Below are positions 45,789 to 54,394 of a stretch of DNA of 64,000 bases, piece by piece. The notes beneath the pieces were generated by a model that was not told the origin of the DNA, ran no database searches, and saw only the letters and a program-made list of their open reading frames with translations. Where the stretch lies: contig CBDFKQ010000022.1 in the NCBI GenBank assembly GCA_965248855.1, positions 111,250 to 175,249 of the forward strand. Reading direction: 5' to 3'. How positions within the stretch are numbered: the stretch's first letter is position 1; each line of letters begins with the position of its first letter. The stretch comes from CBDFKQ01 sp965248855. Its GTDB lineage: Bacteria > Bacteroidota > Bacteroidia > Cytophagales > 172606-1. Made by a program: the position numbers and the translations under genes.

Positions 45789-46373
45789 CTACTCATATTC
45801 ATTTAATAAAGTAGGGATATCTTTAATAAGTTGATTAACCTGATCCTCTTTTGTTCCGTCGTAAATACCCCGAACTTTTTTATCTTTATCTATCAAAATA
45901 AGTGCCCCGCTGTGAGCAAAACCACCGGAAGTTTTTCCGTCTTTTTTTACAACTGCATTATAATCTTCATTTGCTATTTTATAAATTTCATCTTTAGAGC
46001 CCGTAACAAACATCCATTGTTTTGTATCGGCTCCAATCCTCTCAGCATATTCTTTCAATACAGAAACTGAATCATGATCGGGATCGATGGTGTGAGAGAG
46101 AAAAAGAATATTTTTATTGTCTTTAAACTGCTTTTGTATTTTGAGCATTTCCTTTTTCATTATCGGGCAAATGGTTGGGCAGGTAGTAAAAAAGAAATCT
46201 GCAACGTATATTTTATCTTCAAAATTTTTATCGGTAACGCTCTTTCCATCCTGATTAATAAAAGTAAAGTGTCGGATATGTTGATCCGGAGAACCTAAAA
46301 TTGGTAATTTTTTACTCTCACATGAGAAAAGTAAAACAGTTAAATAAACAAAAAAGAAACCTGTGAACTTCAT
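45789..46373 (-). CDS. SCO1/SenC family copper chaperone/thioredoxin-fold lipoprotein
   Basis: I chose the ATG at 46371-46373, which gives a 194-residue lipoprotein (MKFTGFFFVYLTVLLFSC, lipid Cys18). A longer frame runs to 46424. The thioredoxin fold has the SCO copper motif FFTTCPTICP (Cys65 and Cys69) and the distant His154 in GFAHSGAL, so the three copper ligands are all present. LSHTIDPDHDSVSVLKEYA is characteristic. SCO proteins deliver copper to CuA of cytochrome oxidase or act in thiol chemistry. The cytochrome c gene follows at 6 bases. A kinase/receiver pair lies upstream on the same strand. Confidence 0.9.
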   Translation of the reverse strand: MKFTGFFFVYLTVLLFSCESKKLPILGSPDQHIRHFTFINQDGKSVTDKNFEDKIYVADFFFTTCPTICPIMKKEMLKIQKQFKDNKNILFLSHTIDPDHDSVSVLKEYAERIGADTKQWMFVTGSKDEIYKIANEDYNAVVKKDGKTSGGFAHSGALILIDKDKKVRGIYDGTKEDQVNQLIKDIPTLLNEYE

Positions 46374-46466
46374 TAAAAAAATAATTATAAAACGTATAAA
46401 CGGTAATATTGATCCCGTTTCCAAATAATACTGCCGGTTAATTTAATAAACTTAATATATTTATAT

Positions 46467-46913
46467 TTAATTATTACGATTTAAAGAATCTCCTATTATT
46501 TTTTTACCTTTTTCATAGTCAATTGGTTTGCTTATGATGCCTGCAATACCATATTGCTTTACTTTTTCGATATCTCTTGGATAATCTGACGAAGTAAGCA
46601 CATATACCTGTGTATTACTTTTTTTTATATTTACCATTTCATCAAAAGCATCCAAAAATTCAAAACCATCCATTACGGGCATTTTTAAATCTAAAATAAT
46701 AATTTCCGGTAATTCGGCTTTTTCGCCCGGTCCTGCTTTGTTTGAAATATATAATAATTTTTCGAGTGCCCGTCTGGCTTGAGTATATTTCCATACATTA
46801 TCAACCATCCCGGTTTTTTTCAAAAAGATTTCATTAATGTAATTTGATGCGGGGTCGTCATCGATTAACATTATATTGTTTATATGTTGACCGGCTGATT
46901 GTTTAAATTCCAT
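46467..46913 (-). CDS. Stand-alone response regulator receiver protein
   Basis: This 148-residue single-domain receiver has the acidic cluster IDDDPASN (Asp18-20), phosphoacceptor Asp75 in IIILDLKMPVMDGFEF, Thr/Ser in VLTSSD and the Lys in ISKPIDYE. It has no output domain and resembles the Rcp1-type receivers often paired with CHASE3 or phytochrome-like kinases. It follows the CHASE3 kinase by 55 bases on the same strand and precedes the SCO gene. Confidence 0.93.
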   Translation of the reverse strand: MEFKQSAGQHINNIMLIDDDPASNYINEIFLKKTGMVDNVWKYTQARRALEKLLYISNKAGPGEKAELPEIIILDLKMPVMDGFEFLDAFDEMVNIKKSNTQVYVLTSSDYPRDIEKVKQYGIAGIISKPIDYEKGKKIIGDSLNRNN

Positions 46914-46968
46914 AGCTGTAAAAAAATTAAGTGGTTGTAGATTAATATGTAAATTATCGTTTTATCTG

Positions 46969-48567
46969 TTACAATAAAATAATAAATCGTGTACCGGTTT
47001 CTAAATTACTTTCAACCCTAATAGTTCCTCCATTGTTTTCAATAATTCTCTTTACCGTATAAAGGCCTATACCCGAGCCTTCTACGTGATCATGAAAACG
47101 TTTGAACATTGTAAATAATTTCGGTACATATTTTTGATCTAACCCTAATCCGTTGTCGCTTACAGAAAGTTCAACCCTGTAATCATACATACAGGTTGAT
47201 ATTCTGATAATTAAGTCCCGATCGGGTGAACGGTATTTTAATGCATTACTGATTAAATTGTAAAGGATACTGCGAATGTGCTTGTGTGGATAAAATAATT
47301 TTTCAACCTTCCAATCGATAATAAAATGAGGTTTTACCTTTTCTATTAAATCATTAATATCGTCACATACTTCTTTAAAAACTTCATCAAAAATTATTGT
47401 TTCTTTATTTAAATTTTCTTCTTTTTGAACTCTTAAAATTTGTGTCAGATCAAAAATTGTTTTTTTTAATTTTGCCGAAGAACCAATCATCATTTTAAGC
47501 GTCTGCTTTTGATTTTCATCAAGATCTCCATTAGATTGCAGTTGTAAAACATTTATTAATCCCTCCATTGTATTTACCGGAGATTTTAAATCATGTGCAG
47601 CTGTATAAACAAAATCATCAAGATCGTTATTTATCTTTTTTAATATTTCGTTTTGTTCCTGTAATTCATGTACGCGGCTTTCTACTCTTTTTTCGAGGTC
47701 TAAATTCATTTCGGCCAGTTTTTCATTGGCAATAATAGCCTGGTCATGTGCGGTCTGGTATTCCTCGGTAGTCGCTGCCAACTCTTCATTGGAGTAAGCC
47801 AACTTTTCATTTACATCAGAGAGCGATTCATTGGTAGCAACAATTTCTTCATTGCTTACTCGCAATTCTTCAAGAGTGGATGCAAGAATTTGATTTGTTT
47901 CATAAAGTTTTGACTCAAATTTATCTTTTTCCGATAGATATTTATGAATAATGTTATATGAAATTATAGAAATAACTAAATAAATCAATATTATAAATAT
48001 TATAAATGTTTTAGTGAATTCACGTGAATTATTGAGAGAGGTTTTCCTCAAATTTAAAAGCCTTAATTCTTCATCCTTAACAGATTTTATTGTACTGCGA
48101 ACAAAATCCATTTTTTGTTTATCCTTTCCGGAATAATACAGGTCATTTAATTTTTCTTTTTCTCCCATTCTAAAATAATAAATACCTTCTCTGAGAAGAT
48201 CGAACTCATTTTTAATTTCTTTGCCTAAAGTTTCTATTTTTTTTTGTTGAGTTGGATTATCTACTGTGAGGATTTTTAAATACTTAAAATAGACTTTTGT
48301 AGAATCTTCACTGTAATAATAGGGTTCCAGATAAGATAATTTACCGCTTACGTGATATCCTCTTACTCCGGTTTCTGCATCAATCATTAATGTTAGTAAT
48401 CTTTCGGTAATATCTATTACCCGGTTGGTATGATCGACAGACAGAAAGTGTTCTTTAGTCTTTTGAACACTTAAATAGGTGATATAGCCTATTATAAATA
48501 AGCATATTACACCTAATAAATAGGAGATTTTATAATAAAAGTTTAAACGTTTATTAGCCGGGTTCAT
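46969..48567 (-). CDS. CHASE3 domain sensor histidine kinase
   Basis: This 532-residue membrane kinase has helices at about 11-32 and 187-206 flanking a periplasmic CHASE3 domain (DAETGVRGYHVSGKLSYLEPYYYS). A long coiled coil (about 215-315; repeating ATNESLSDVNEKLAYSNEELAATTEEY) leads into the HisKA domain with YTAAHDLKSPVNTMEGL (His325). The ATPase domain carries N-box ILYNLISNALKYRSPDRD, G1 SDNGLGLD and GSGIGLYTVKRII. CHASE3 ligands are not known. The coiled coil suggests dimeric signal transfer. Its receiver partner is immediately downstream. Confidence 0.93.
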   Translation of the reverse strand: MNPANKRLNFYYKISYLLGVICLFIIGYITYLSVQKTKEHFLSVDHTNRVIDITERLLTLMIDAETGVRGYHVSGKLSYLEPYYYSEDSTKVYFKYLKILTVDNPTQQKKIETLGKEIKNEFDLLREGIYYFRMGEKEKLNDLYYSGKDKQKMDFVRSTIKSVKDEELRLLNLRKTSLNNSREFTKTFIIFIILIYLVISIISYNIIHKYLSEKDKFESKLYETNQILASTLEELRVSNEEIVATNESLSDVNEKLAYSNEELAATTEEYQTAHDQAIIANEKLAEMNLDLEKRVESRVHELQEQNEILKKINNDLDDFVYTAAHDLKSPVNTMEGLINVLQLQSNGDLDENQKQTLKMMIGSSAKLKKTIFDLTQILRVQKEENLNKETIIFDEVFKEVCDDINDLIEKVKPHFIIDWKVEKLFYPHKHIRSILYNLISNALKYRSPDRDLIIRISTCMYDYRVELSVSDNGLGLDQKYVPKLFTMFKRFHDHVEGSGIGLYTVKRIIENNGGTIRVESNLETGTRFIILL

Positions 48568-48828
48568 AAAAAAAAATTAATCTGGTGAGGTAGTTATAAT
48601 TTATAGCGATGATCTTACTATAAATTATATAAAAAATTAATGGTCTGAGTGGTAGTGAAATTATTCAAAGTTGAATAAAAAGTTTATCAATGTCAATAAT
48701 ATAAAGTCTTAACTTTTTAATTTTCTTTGAAAATATAAAGTAATTTTTTATTGAAAGAAAGATAAATATAAATTCATAGAATAAAGATTTAATAATAATA
48801 TTTACTTTGGTAAAATATAAACACTAAA

Positions 48829-49620
48829 ATGCAAAACAGAGAAAATCAAATGCAGGCTTTTAATCGTTTGCTGGATATAATGGATGAGTTGAGAGAAAAA
48901 TGCCCATGGGATAGAAAACAAACGTTCGAAAGTTTGAGGCATTTAACTATTGAAGAAACTTATGAACTGTGCGACGCTATTTTGGAAAATGATATAAATG
49001 AAATCAAAAAAGAATTAGGCGATTTAATTTTACACATTGTTTTTTATGCAAAAATCGGTTCAGAATCAAAGTCATTTGATATTGCCGATGTGCTAAACGG
49101 AATTTGTGATAAATTAATAAACCGCCATCCACATATTTATGCAAATGTAAAAGCAGATAATGATGAAGAAGTAAAAAGAAACTGGGAGCAGATAAAAATA
49201 CAAGAAGGAAATAAATCAGTATTGAGCGGAGTACCAACTTCATTACCTGCATTGGTAAAAGCAATGCGGATACAAGAGAAAGCAAGAGGAGCCGGTTTTG
49301 ATTGGGAAGAAAAAAACCGGGTATGGGAAAAAGTAGAAGAGGAATTGAATGAATTTAAAATTCATCTTAATGAAGGTAATATTAAACCCGGCGAACAGCA
49401 AAAAGCAGAAAATGAATTTGGAGATTTAATTTTTTCGTTAGTTAATTATGCACGTTTTGTAAATATAAACCCCGAAACAGCTTTAGAAAGAACGAATAAA
49501 AAATTTATTAAACGTTTTACTTATCTTGAAGAGGAAGCTGTAAAGGCAGGGAAATCATTATCCGATATGACTTTATCGGAAATGGATGTTTATTGGAATG
49601 AAGCTAAAAAATTTGAATAA
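48829..49620 (+). CDS. mazG: Nucleoside triphosphate pyrophosphohydrolase MazG
   Basis: This 263-residue protein has two MazG helical domains. The first carries CPWDRKQTFESLRHLTIEETYELCDAI...EIKKELGDLILHIVFYAKI with the EExxE...ExxD metal motif. The second carries FDWEEKNRVWEKVEEELNEFKIH...ENEFGDLIFSLVNYARF. The RHPHIYAN linker (NRHPHIYANVKADNDEEVKRNWEQIK) is diagnostic. It hydrolyses NTPs to NMP and pyrophosphate and is thought to cleanse nucleotide pools or modulate stress. It is a single gene. Confidence 0.96.
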   Translation: MQNRENQMQAFNRLLDIMDELREKCPWDRKQTFESLRHLTIEETYELCDAILENDINEIKKELGDLILHIVFYAKIGSESKSFDIADVLNGICDKLINRHPHIYANVKADNDEEVKRNWEQIKIQEGNKSVLSGVPTSLPALVKAMRIQEKARGAGFDWEEKNRVWEKVEEELNEFKIHLNEGNIKPGEQQKAENEFGDLIFSLVNYARFVNINPETALERTNKKFIKRFTYLEEEAVKAGKSLSDMTLSEMDVYWNEAKKFE

Positions 49621-49663
49621 TTTTCCGGCTTCATTCTGTATATATAAAATTTTAAATTCAAAT

Positions 49664-49702
49664 AATTTTCATCAGTTTATCAATATCAATATATTCATAA
49701 TT
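49664..49702. repeat. Dispersed ~36-bp element, copy F
   Basis: Contains AGTTTATCAATATCAATATA and ends TTCATAATT; read on the other strand it matches copy E nearly base for base, with a decayed left end. It lies between the convergent mazG and GNAT genes and its end covers the GNAT stop codon. Confidence 0.58.
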
Positions 49703-50156
49703 TTTTTTCTAAATAAACCAGTTCTTTAAATGAATTTACTACTGTAGGAGAAATAATTTCGAAACCCAAAGATTTATATAATTTTAATGCCACCTGCATA
49801 CTTGGCTGAGCCTGAGCTTTAATTGTTTTATAACCTGCTATACGGGCAAAAGATAATAATTCTAAAAGTAATAAGCGACCAAGTTTTTTCCCCCGATATT
49901 CAGGTTTGATGTACAACCTGTTAAGTTCACAAATTTTAACACCTAAAGATTTTAATGCTGCAAAACCTGCAATAGTCTGCTGATCTTTTGCCAGTAATAT
50001 GGCACCCTTTGGTAATGAATATATAGTTGGCAGTACATCATTTTCTTCATCGAGAAACTGATATCGGGTTGGAAAATCAGGAGAGCGATCAAAATCATGG
50101 AAAATATTTTTAACCCCGTCCAAATCGGAGGTTAAATTTGCAATGCAAATTTGCAT
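49695..50156 (-). CDS. GNAT family N-acetyltransferase
   Basis: This 153-residue single-domain acetyltransferase has the acetyl-CoA binding loop EYRGKKLGRLLLLELLSFAR (motif A, R/Q-x-x-G-x-G/K variant), the preceding strand KICELNRLYIKPEYRG and the late LKLYKSLGFEII. The substrate is unknown. The start gives MQICIANLTSDLDGVKNIFHDF, a normal beginning for the fold. Its stop codon lies inside the dispersed repeat copy F. Confidence 0.87.
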   Translation of the reverse strand: MQICIANLTSDLDGVKNIFHDFDRSPDFPTRYQFLDEENDVLPTIYSLPKGAILLAKDQQTIAGFAALKSLGVKICELNRLYIKPEYRGKKLGRLLLLELLSFARIAGYKTIKAQAQPSMQVALKLYKSLGFEIISPTVVNSFKELVYLEKKL

Positions 50157-50257
50157 AAAATATTAAAGTTTAAGGTGCTGTTAACTAGTTGATTGTAATT
50201 ATTTCAAATATGTAAAATAATATTGAATAATTTATAAATTATAATTTAATATTATAT

Positions 50258-51808
50258 CTATTTCCAATCTTTAGGAACAACCATCACTACACTTTCTTTT
50301 TCTACAATTACTTGTCCTTCTGCTAAACCTTTCGTTTTTCTCACAAACTTTTTAGGGGTTACTATCACCGGGCACAGCGAGTCTGTTTTTCTTTTCGAAA
50401 AAAAAGCTGCGAGTTGTGCAGCTTTTTCTATCACTACATCCGGAATTTTTTTTCCCGATTGAAATTTAATAATTACATGGCTGCCCTTTACATCTTTGGC
50501 GTGTAACCACAAATCATCTTTATGAGCATACTTTTGAGTGAGCAAATCATTATTTTTGGCGTTGCGGCCGATTAAAATATCGAAATCTAAATATTTATAT
50601 TTTTTAAATAATTCTTCTTCATTGCTTATTTCAACTTCCCTTGCCGATAAAAAATTTTCTTTTAAATATTTTCTTAAATCTTTAAAATTTTCCAGTTCTC
50701 GTATTTCATTGATTTGAGCTTGAACCTTTAATAATTCATTTTCTTTGTGTTGGAGATTTTCTTTTAATTTATCGAGTTCTATATTATAATTTTTTGCTTT
50801 CCTATAATAAATTTCGGCATTTTTTTGAGCACTGAAATTATTTTTTAATTTAATTATAATGTTTCTGTCGTTATAAAAATCAAATAATTCAACGTTTTGA
50901 GAGTCCGGTTTAATTATATGCAAATTTGCCATTAAAATGTTAGCAAATTGTTCATTAACCGACTCACTTTCTACTTCTAAAAGTTTCTGATTCGTTTTTA
51001 AAATATAACTTTCTGTTTTACCTTTTTTCTTTTCAAGAGAGCTAATTACCTGATCCTTTTCTTTATCAAAAACACTTATTTGAGTATAATAGCCGTAAAA
51101 TTTATTTGAAGCTTCGATAACATCTCGGGTTTCAAAAATAATTTGTCCTACAGGGATTAAACTTAAAACAGGTATTCCATTTATTAAAGCTATATAATAG
51201 ATGGGATTATTTAGTTTTTCAACAATTTCAACTATTGCTCTCCACTTATGTTCAACTGAATCATATTGTTGGTTTTCTAAATAATTGTTTAGCAGCTTAC
51301 CAAATGTGGGGTAAATTTTAGAAACATTATATCCATTATTTTTAAATGTTTCGAAATTTTGTATTAGAGGTCTGTTAAGTGATTGTGGTTTTAATGATTT
51401 ATCTGCAATAAGTTTATTGTGAAACATTTCAATGTAATCATCAACCTTGAATAATATTATATTGGAGCGGTTGCCATGCATCTTAAACAATAATTCATAG
51501 CCATCATCAAATATTATTACAAAACTCCTTTCATTTTCTAACTGCACAATATCGCAAACGCGATTTCCAATTATATCTTTAAAAAGATTAGCGCTGTTTT
51601 TTTTCGCACGTTGAAAATCTGTAGGGAAAGTAAGTATAGCAAATGTTGATTGTAGGACTGCTTTTAAATAAAATTCTTTTCCGTCAGTCCAAAAACCAAA
51701 TATAACTTCATCTTTTTCCTGAGAAAAGCATGTTCCTAAAATCCAACCTAAAAGTCTGGTTTTTAATTGTAATGTTAATTGCCGCAGGAAAAAATAATTA
51801 TTTTGCAC
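50258..51808 (-). CDS. NFACT family protein (RqcH/Rqc2/Fbp-like)
   Basis: This 516-residue protein has an NFACT-N domain (HGNRSNIILFK, start NNYFFLRQLTLQLKTRLLGWILGTCFSQ), a central coiled coil (about 260-390) and the NFACT-R domain (about 410-516) with YAHKDDLWLHAKDVKGSHVIIK. Relatives RqcH and Rqc2 bind split large ribosomal subunits and add C-terminal tails to stalled peptides. The Bacteroidota proteins are divergent, so ribosome rescue is the best but unproven role. Translation begins with GTG; no in-frame ATG exists upstream before a stop. The TACTTTTG word five bases upstream (51813-51820) is probably coincidental. Confidence 0.85.
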   Translation of the reverse strand: MQNNYFFLRQLTLQLKTRLLGWILGTCFSQEKDEVIFGFWTDGKEFYLKAVLQSTFAILTFPTDFQRAKKNSANLFKDIIGNRVCDIVQLENERSFVIIFDDGYELLFKMHGNRSNIILFKVDDYIEMFHNKLIADKSLKPQSLNRPLIQNFETFKNNGYNVSKIYPTFGKLLNNYLENQQYDSVEHKWRAIVEIVEKLNNPIYYIALINGIPVLSLIPVGQIIFETRDVIEASNKFYGYYTQISVFDKEKDQVISSLEKKKGKTESYILKTNQKLLEVESESVNEQFANILMANLHIIKPDSQNVELFDFYNDRNIIIKLKNNFSAQKNAEIYYRKAKNYNIELDKLKENLQHKENELLKVQAQINEIRELENFKDLRKYLKENFLSAREVEISNEEELFKKYKYLDFDILIGRNAKNNDLLTQKYAHKDDLWLHAKDVKGSHVIIKFQSGKKIPDVVIEKAAQLAAFFSKRKTDSLCPVIVTPKKFVRKTKGLAEGQVIVEKESVVMVVPKDWK

Positions 51809-51868
51809 AAAGCAAAAGTAACAGCTAAATGGGATTTATTTGTAAAAAAGAGGAATTGATTAAAATAG

Positions 51869-51909
51869 AAATAGGTGTCGGGATAAAGAATTTATCTTAA
51901 CACCTATTT
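51869..51909 (-). terminator. Hairpin terminator after glgE
   Basis: Outer arms AAATAGGTGT (51869-51878) and ACACCTATTT (51900-51909) and an inner GATAAA/TTTATC pair form a two-part stem about 33 bases past the glgE stop in the leftward direction. Confidence 0.55.
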
Positions 51910-51942
51910 TTATTTACAGATAATAAATAATACAAAACTTTT

Positions 51943-53913
51943 TTATTGTTCTATTTTAAATATGTGGGCAGGAATTTTTTCGGGCCTGAGTTCTACATAA
52001 TTCCATTCATGATGCCAGGTATAGTGATTTTCCGTAATTAAATCCTGTAAGTGGTAAGGTTGTTCAGGATTTATTCCCAAATCGCTCAATGGTAATTTTA
52101 CCCATCCTGATTGAGGGTAAGTCGGATCTAAACTAACTACAATTAATAATTTATTGGTTTTACTGTCATCAGTTTTTATGTAAGATAAAAATTGGTTATT
52201 GTCAGTTTCAACAAAGGTTATGTTCCATGTTGTTTGCAGGGCGGCATTTTCCTTTCGTATTCTATTTAGCTGAGTGATGATTTGCCTGATTTTGGTTTGT
52301 TTATCCCAATCCCACAATTTTATTTCATATTTTTCAGAATCTAAATATTCTTCCTTACCATTTGCAATTGGTGTTGCAATGCCATATTCATAAACAGGGC
52401 CGTATAAACCATAGTTAGATGATAATGTACCGGCCAATAAAACACGAATTATATGCGCAGGCTCACCACCTGTTTGTAAAACCGGCGGCAAAATATCGGG
52501 AGTATTCGGCCAAAAGTTCGGGCGGTAATATTCCCTCATTTCTGTTTTAGTAAGTTCTGTTACATAGGTTATTAATTCTTGCGGTGTGCTGCGCCATGTA
52601 AAATATGTGTATGACTGCGTGAAACCAATTTTGCCAAGCCTTTGCATAATTTTAGGCCTTGTAAATGCTTCAGCAAGAAAAATGGTGTCGGGGTGATTGG
52701 TTTTAATTTCTTTAATTAACCATTCCCAAAAAATAAATGGTTTGGTATGTGGATTATCAACTCTGAAAATTTTTACGCCTTTGTCAATCCAATATTCAAC
52801 TATGCTTTTCAGTTCATTCCAAAGGTTTTCCCAATCATCTGTTTCAAAGTTAATAGGTAATACATCCTGATATTTTTTTGGTGGGTTTTCGGCATATTGC
52901 ACTGTTCCGTCAGGCCTCCATTTAAACCATTGCGGATTTTCTTTAACATAAGGGTGATCCGGAGAACACTGCAATGCAAAATCTATAGCAATATCAATAT
53001 CAAATGATTTTGCTTTTTCTATAAAATTTGTAAAATCTTTTAATGTTCCTAATTCCGGGTGAATAGCTTTATGACCTCCATCTTTGCTTCCTATTGCCCA
53101 TGGCGAACCCGGTTCGTCAGGTTGAGCAGTAGTTGAATTATTTTTTCCTTTCTTAAATTGAATACCGAGTGGGTGAATGGGAGGTAAATAGATAATATCA
53201 AAACCCATTTCCTGAATTCGTGGCAATAATCTTTCACAATCTTTAAAAGTACCGTGCTTACCCTGTTTATCAGATGTAGAACGGGGAAATAATTCGTACC
53301 AGGTACTAAAAAGTGCTTTTTTATTTTCGACTTGTACCTTAAATATTTTATCATGAACAGTGGCATTGGGGCTGTCCATAACTTTGTTATAACTATCGGC
53401 AATTGAAGGATGTAATGCTTTAAGTATAATATTTTTTATATCGTCAGATGAAGATTTAAATAAAACAATATTATCATTAAATTCTTTTTTCTTATCTGTT
53501 GATTTTTCTGCAGCTTCTTTCATAAATTCCGCACCAATCAAAAGATCAAGTTTTAAATCCAATTGCGCCTCATGTTTTTTTTCCAGACCATGTTGCCAGG
53601 TACCTACATGGTCTACCCAACCTTTTACAGTATAATCATATGAACCGATTTCTGTTGGTGTAAATGAAGCTGACCAACTATCATTACCCATAAATTCCAT
53701 GGGTACTTCTTCCCAATTTTCAACATCAGATTTTTTATATAACAACAATGCTTTTACAATATCATGCCCATCACTAAAAACATCAGCTTCTACACATACT
53801 TGTTCACCCACTATTCTTTTAATTGGAAATTGGCCGGCATTAATTTGAGGGGTAATATTTTCGATAATTACTCTTTTTTTACCACTAAAATCCTTCATAT
53901 CATTTGATCTCAA
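51943..53913 (-). CDS. glgE: Alpha-1,4-glucan:maltose-1-phosphate maltosyltransferase GlgE
   Basis: This 656-residue GH13_3 enzyme transfers maltose from maltose-1-phosphate to alpha-glucan. Domain N (beta-sandwich, about 15-130) precedes an insert-bearing TIM barrel with WYELFPRS, DIIYLPPIHPLG, DFALQCSPDHPYVKENPQWF and FRVDNPHTKP (nucleophile Asp386), then FLAEAFTRP (acid/base Glu415). The length and these motifs are standard for GlgE. Companion genes for the pathway (treS-mak, glgB or glgC/M) are not next to it. An in-frame alternative start is Met6. It is flanked by a 481-bp spacer and a terminator. Confidence 0.95.
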   Translation of the reverse strand: MRSNDMKDFSGKKRVIIENITPQINAGQFPIKRIVGEQVCVEADVFSDGHDIVKALLLYKKSDVENWEEVPMEFMGNDSWSASFTPTEIGSYDYTVKGWVDHVGTWQHGLEKKHEAQLDLKLDLLIGAEFMKEAAEKSTDKKKEFNDNIVLFKSSSDDIKNIILKALHPSIADSYNKVMDSPNATVHDKIFKVQVENKKALFSTWYELFPRSTSDKQGKHGTFKDCERLLPRIQEMGFDIIYLPPIHPLGIQFKKGKNNSTTAQPDEPGSPWAIGSKDGGHKAIHPELGTLKDFTNFIEKAKSFDIDIAIDFALQCSPDHPYVKENPQWFKWRPDGTVQYAENPPKKYQDVLPINFETDDWENLWNELKSIVEYWIDKGVKIFRVDNPHTKPFIFWEWLIKEIKTNHPDTIFLAEAFTRPKIMQRLGKIGFTQSYTYFTWRSTPQELITYVTELTKTEMREYYRPNFWPNTPDILPPVLQTGGEPAHIIRVLLAGTLSSNYGLYGPVYEYGIATPIANGKEEYLDSEKYEIKLWDWDKQTKIRQIITQLNRIRKENAALQTTWNITFVETDNNQFLSYIKTDDSKTNKLLIVVSLDPTYPQSGWVKLPLSDLGINPEQPYHLQDLITENHYTWHHEWNYVELRPEKIPAHIFKIEQ

Positions 53914-54394
53914 TTTATTGTTTAAAAATTTATTGTATGAACAGAGGCTAAATATAAAAATTAAAACTTATCACGAAAGATAATTTTGCGTTAAGGAAAA
54001 ATTTATTGTAAAATAAATTAATTATTTTTAATTGTTCAGACTAAAAATGTGCCGTAAAAATTAAAAAAACAGCCTTTCGATTTAAAAGCTTATAAATCAA
54101 TACTAATAAATAAAATCAACTTTAAAAAATAAAATAATGTTTTCTTAAAATCAGAAAAGCATAATTTTAAATTTTGAAAATAAAAATCATAACAGGTGCA
54201 ACCATTTAGCGACGAGATAGACCATGTACAGAAAATAAATAATTTTTAATGAATAGATAGGAATGAAAGCTTAAAAACTACAATTTTCGAAAATATTGAC
54301 ATATAATCTTCATAAAATCAACTTAATTATTACTCTATTATAAATTATGAGAATATATCAAGAAGAACCTTATATTTTATAATTATTATAACTT
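53914..54394. other. Intergenic region, 481 bp, no gene seen
   Basis: A very AT-rich spacer between the glgE start and the ligase stop, both leftward. It separates the pigment-type cluster from the genes to its left. I found no open frame, repeat copy or convincing terminator or promoter; only a weak TTATAAT/ATTATAA dyad near 54376-54392. Confidence 0.4.

Noticed and set aside
53091..53402. Same-strand frame inside glgE suggesting a frameshift
   Set aside because: The main frame is continuous through all GH13 motifs and of standard length, so this is only an alternative frame.
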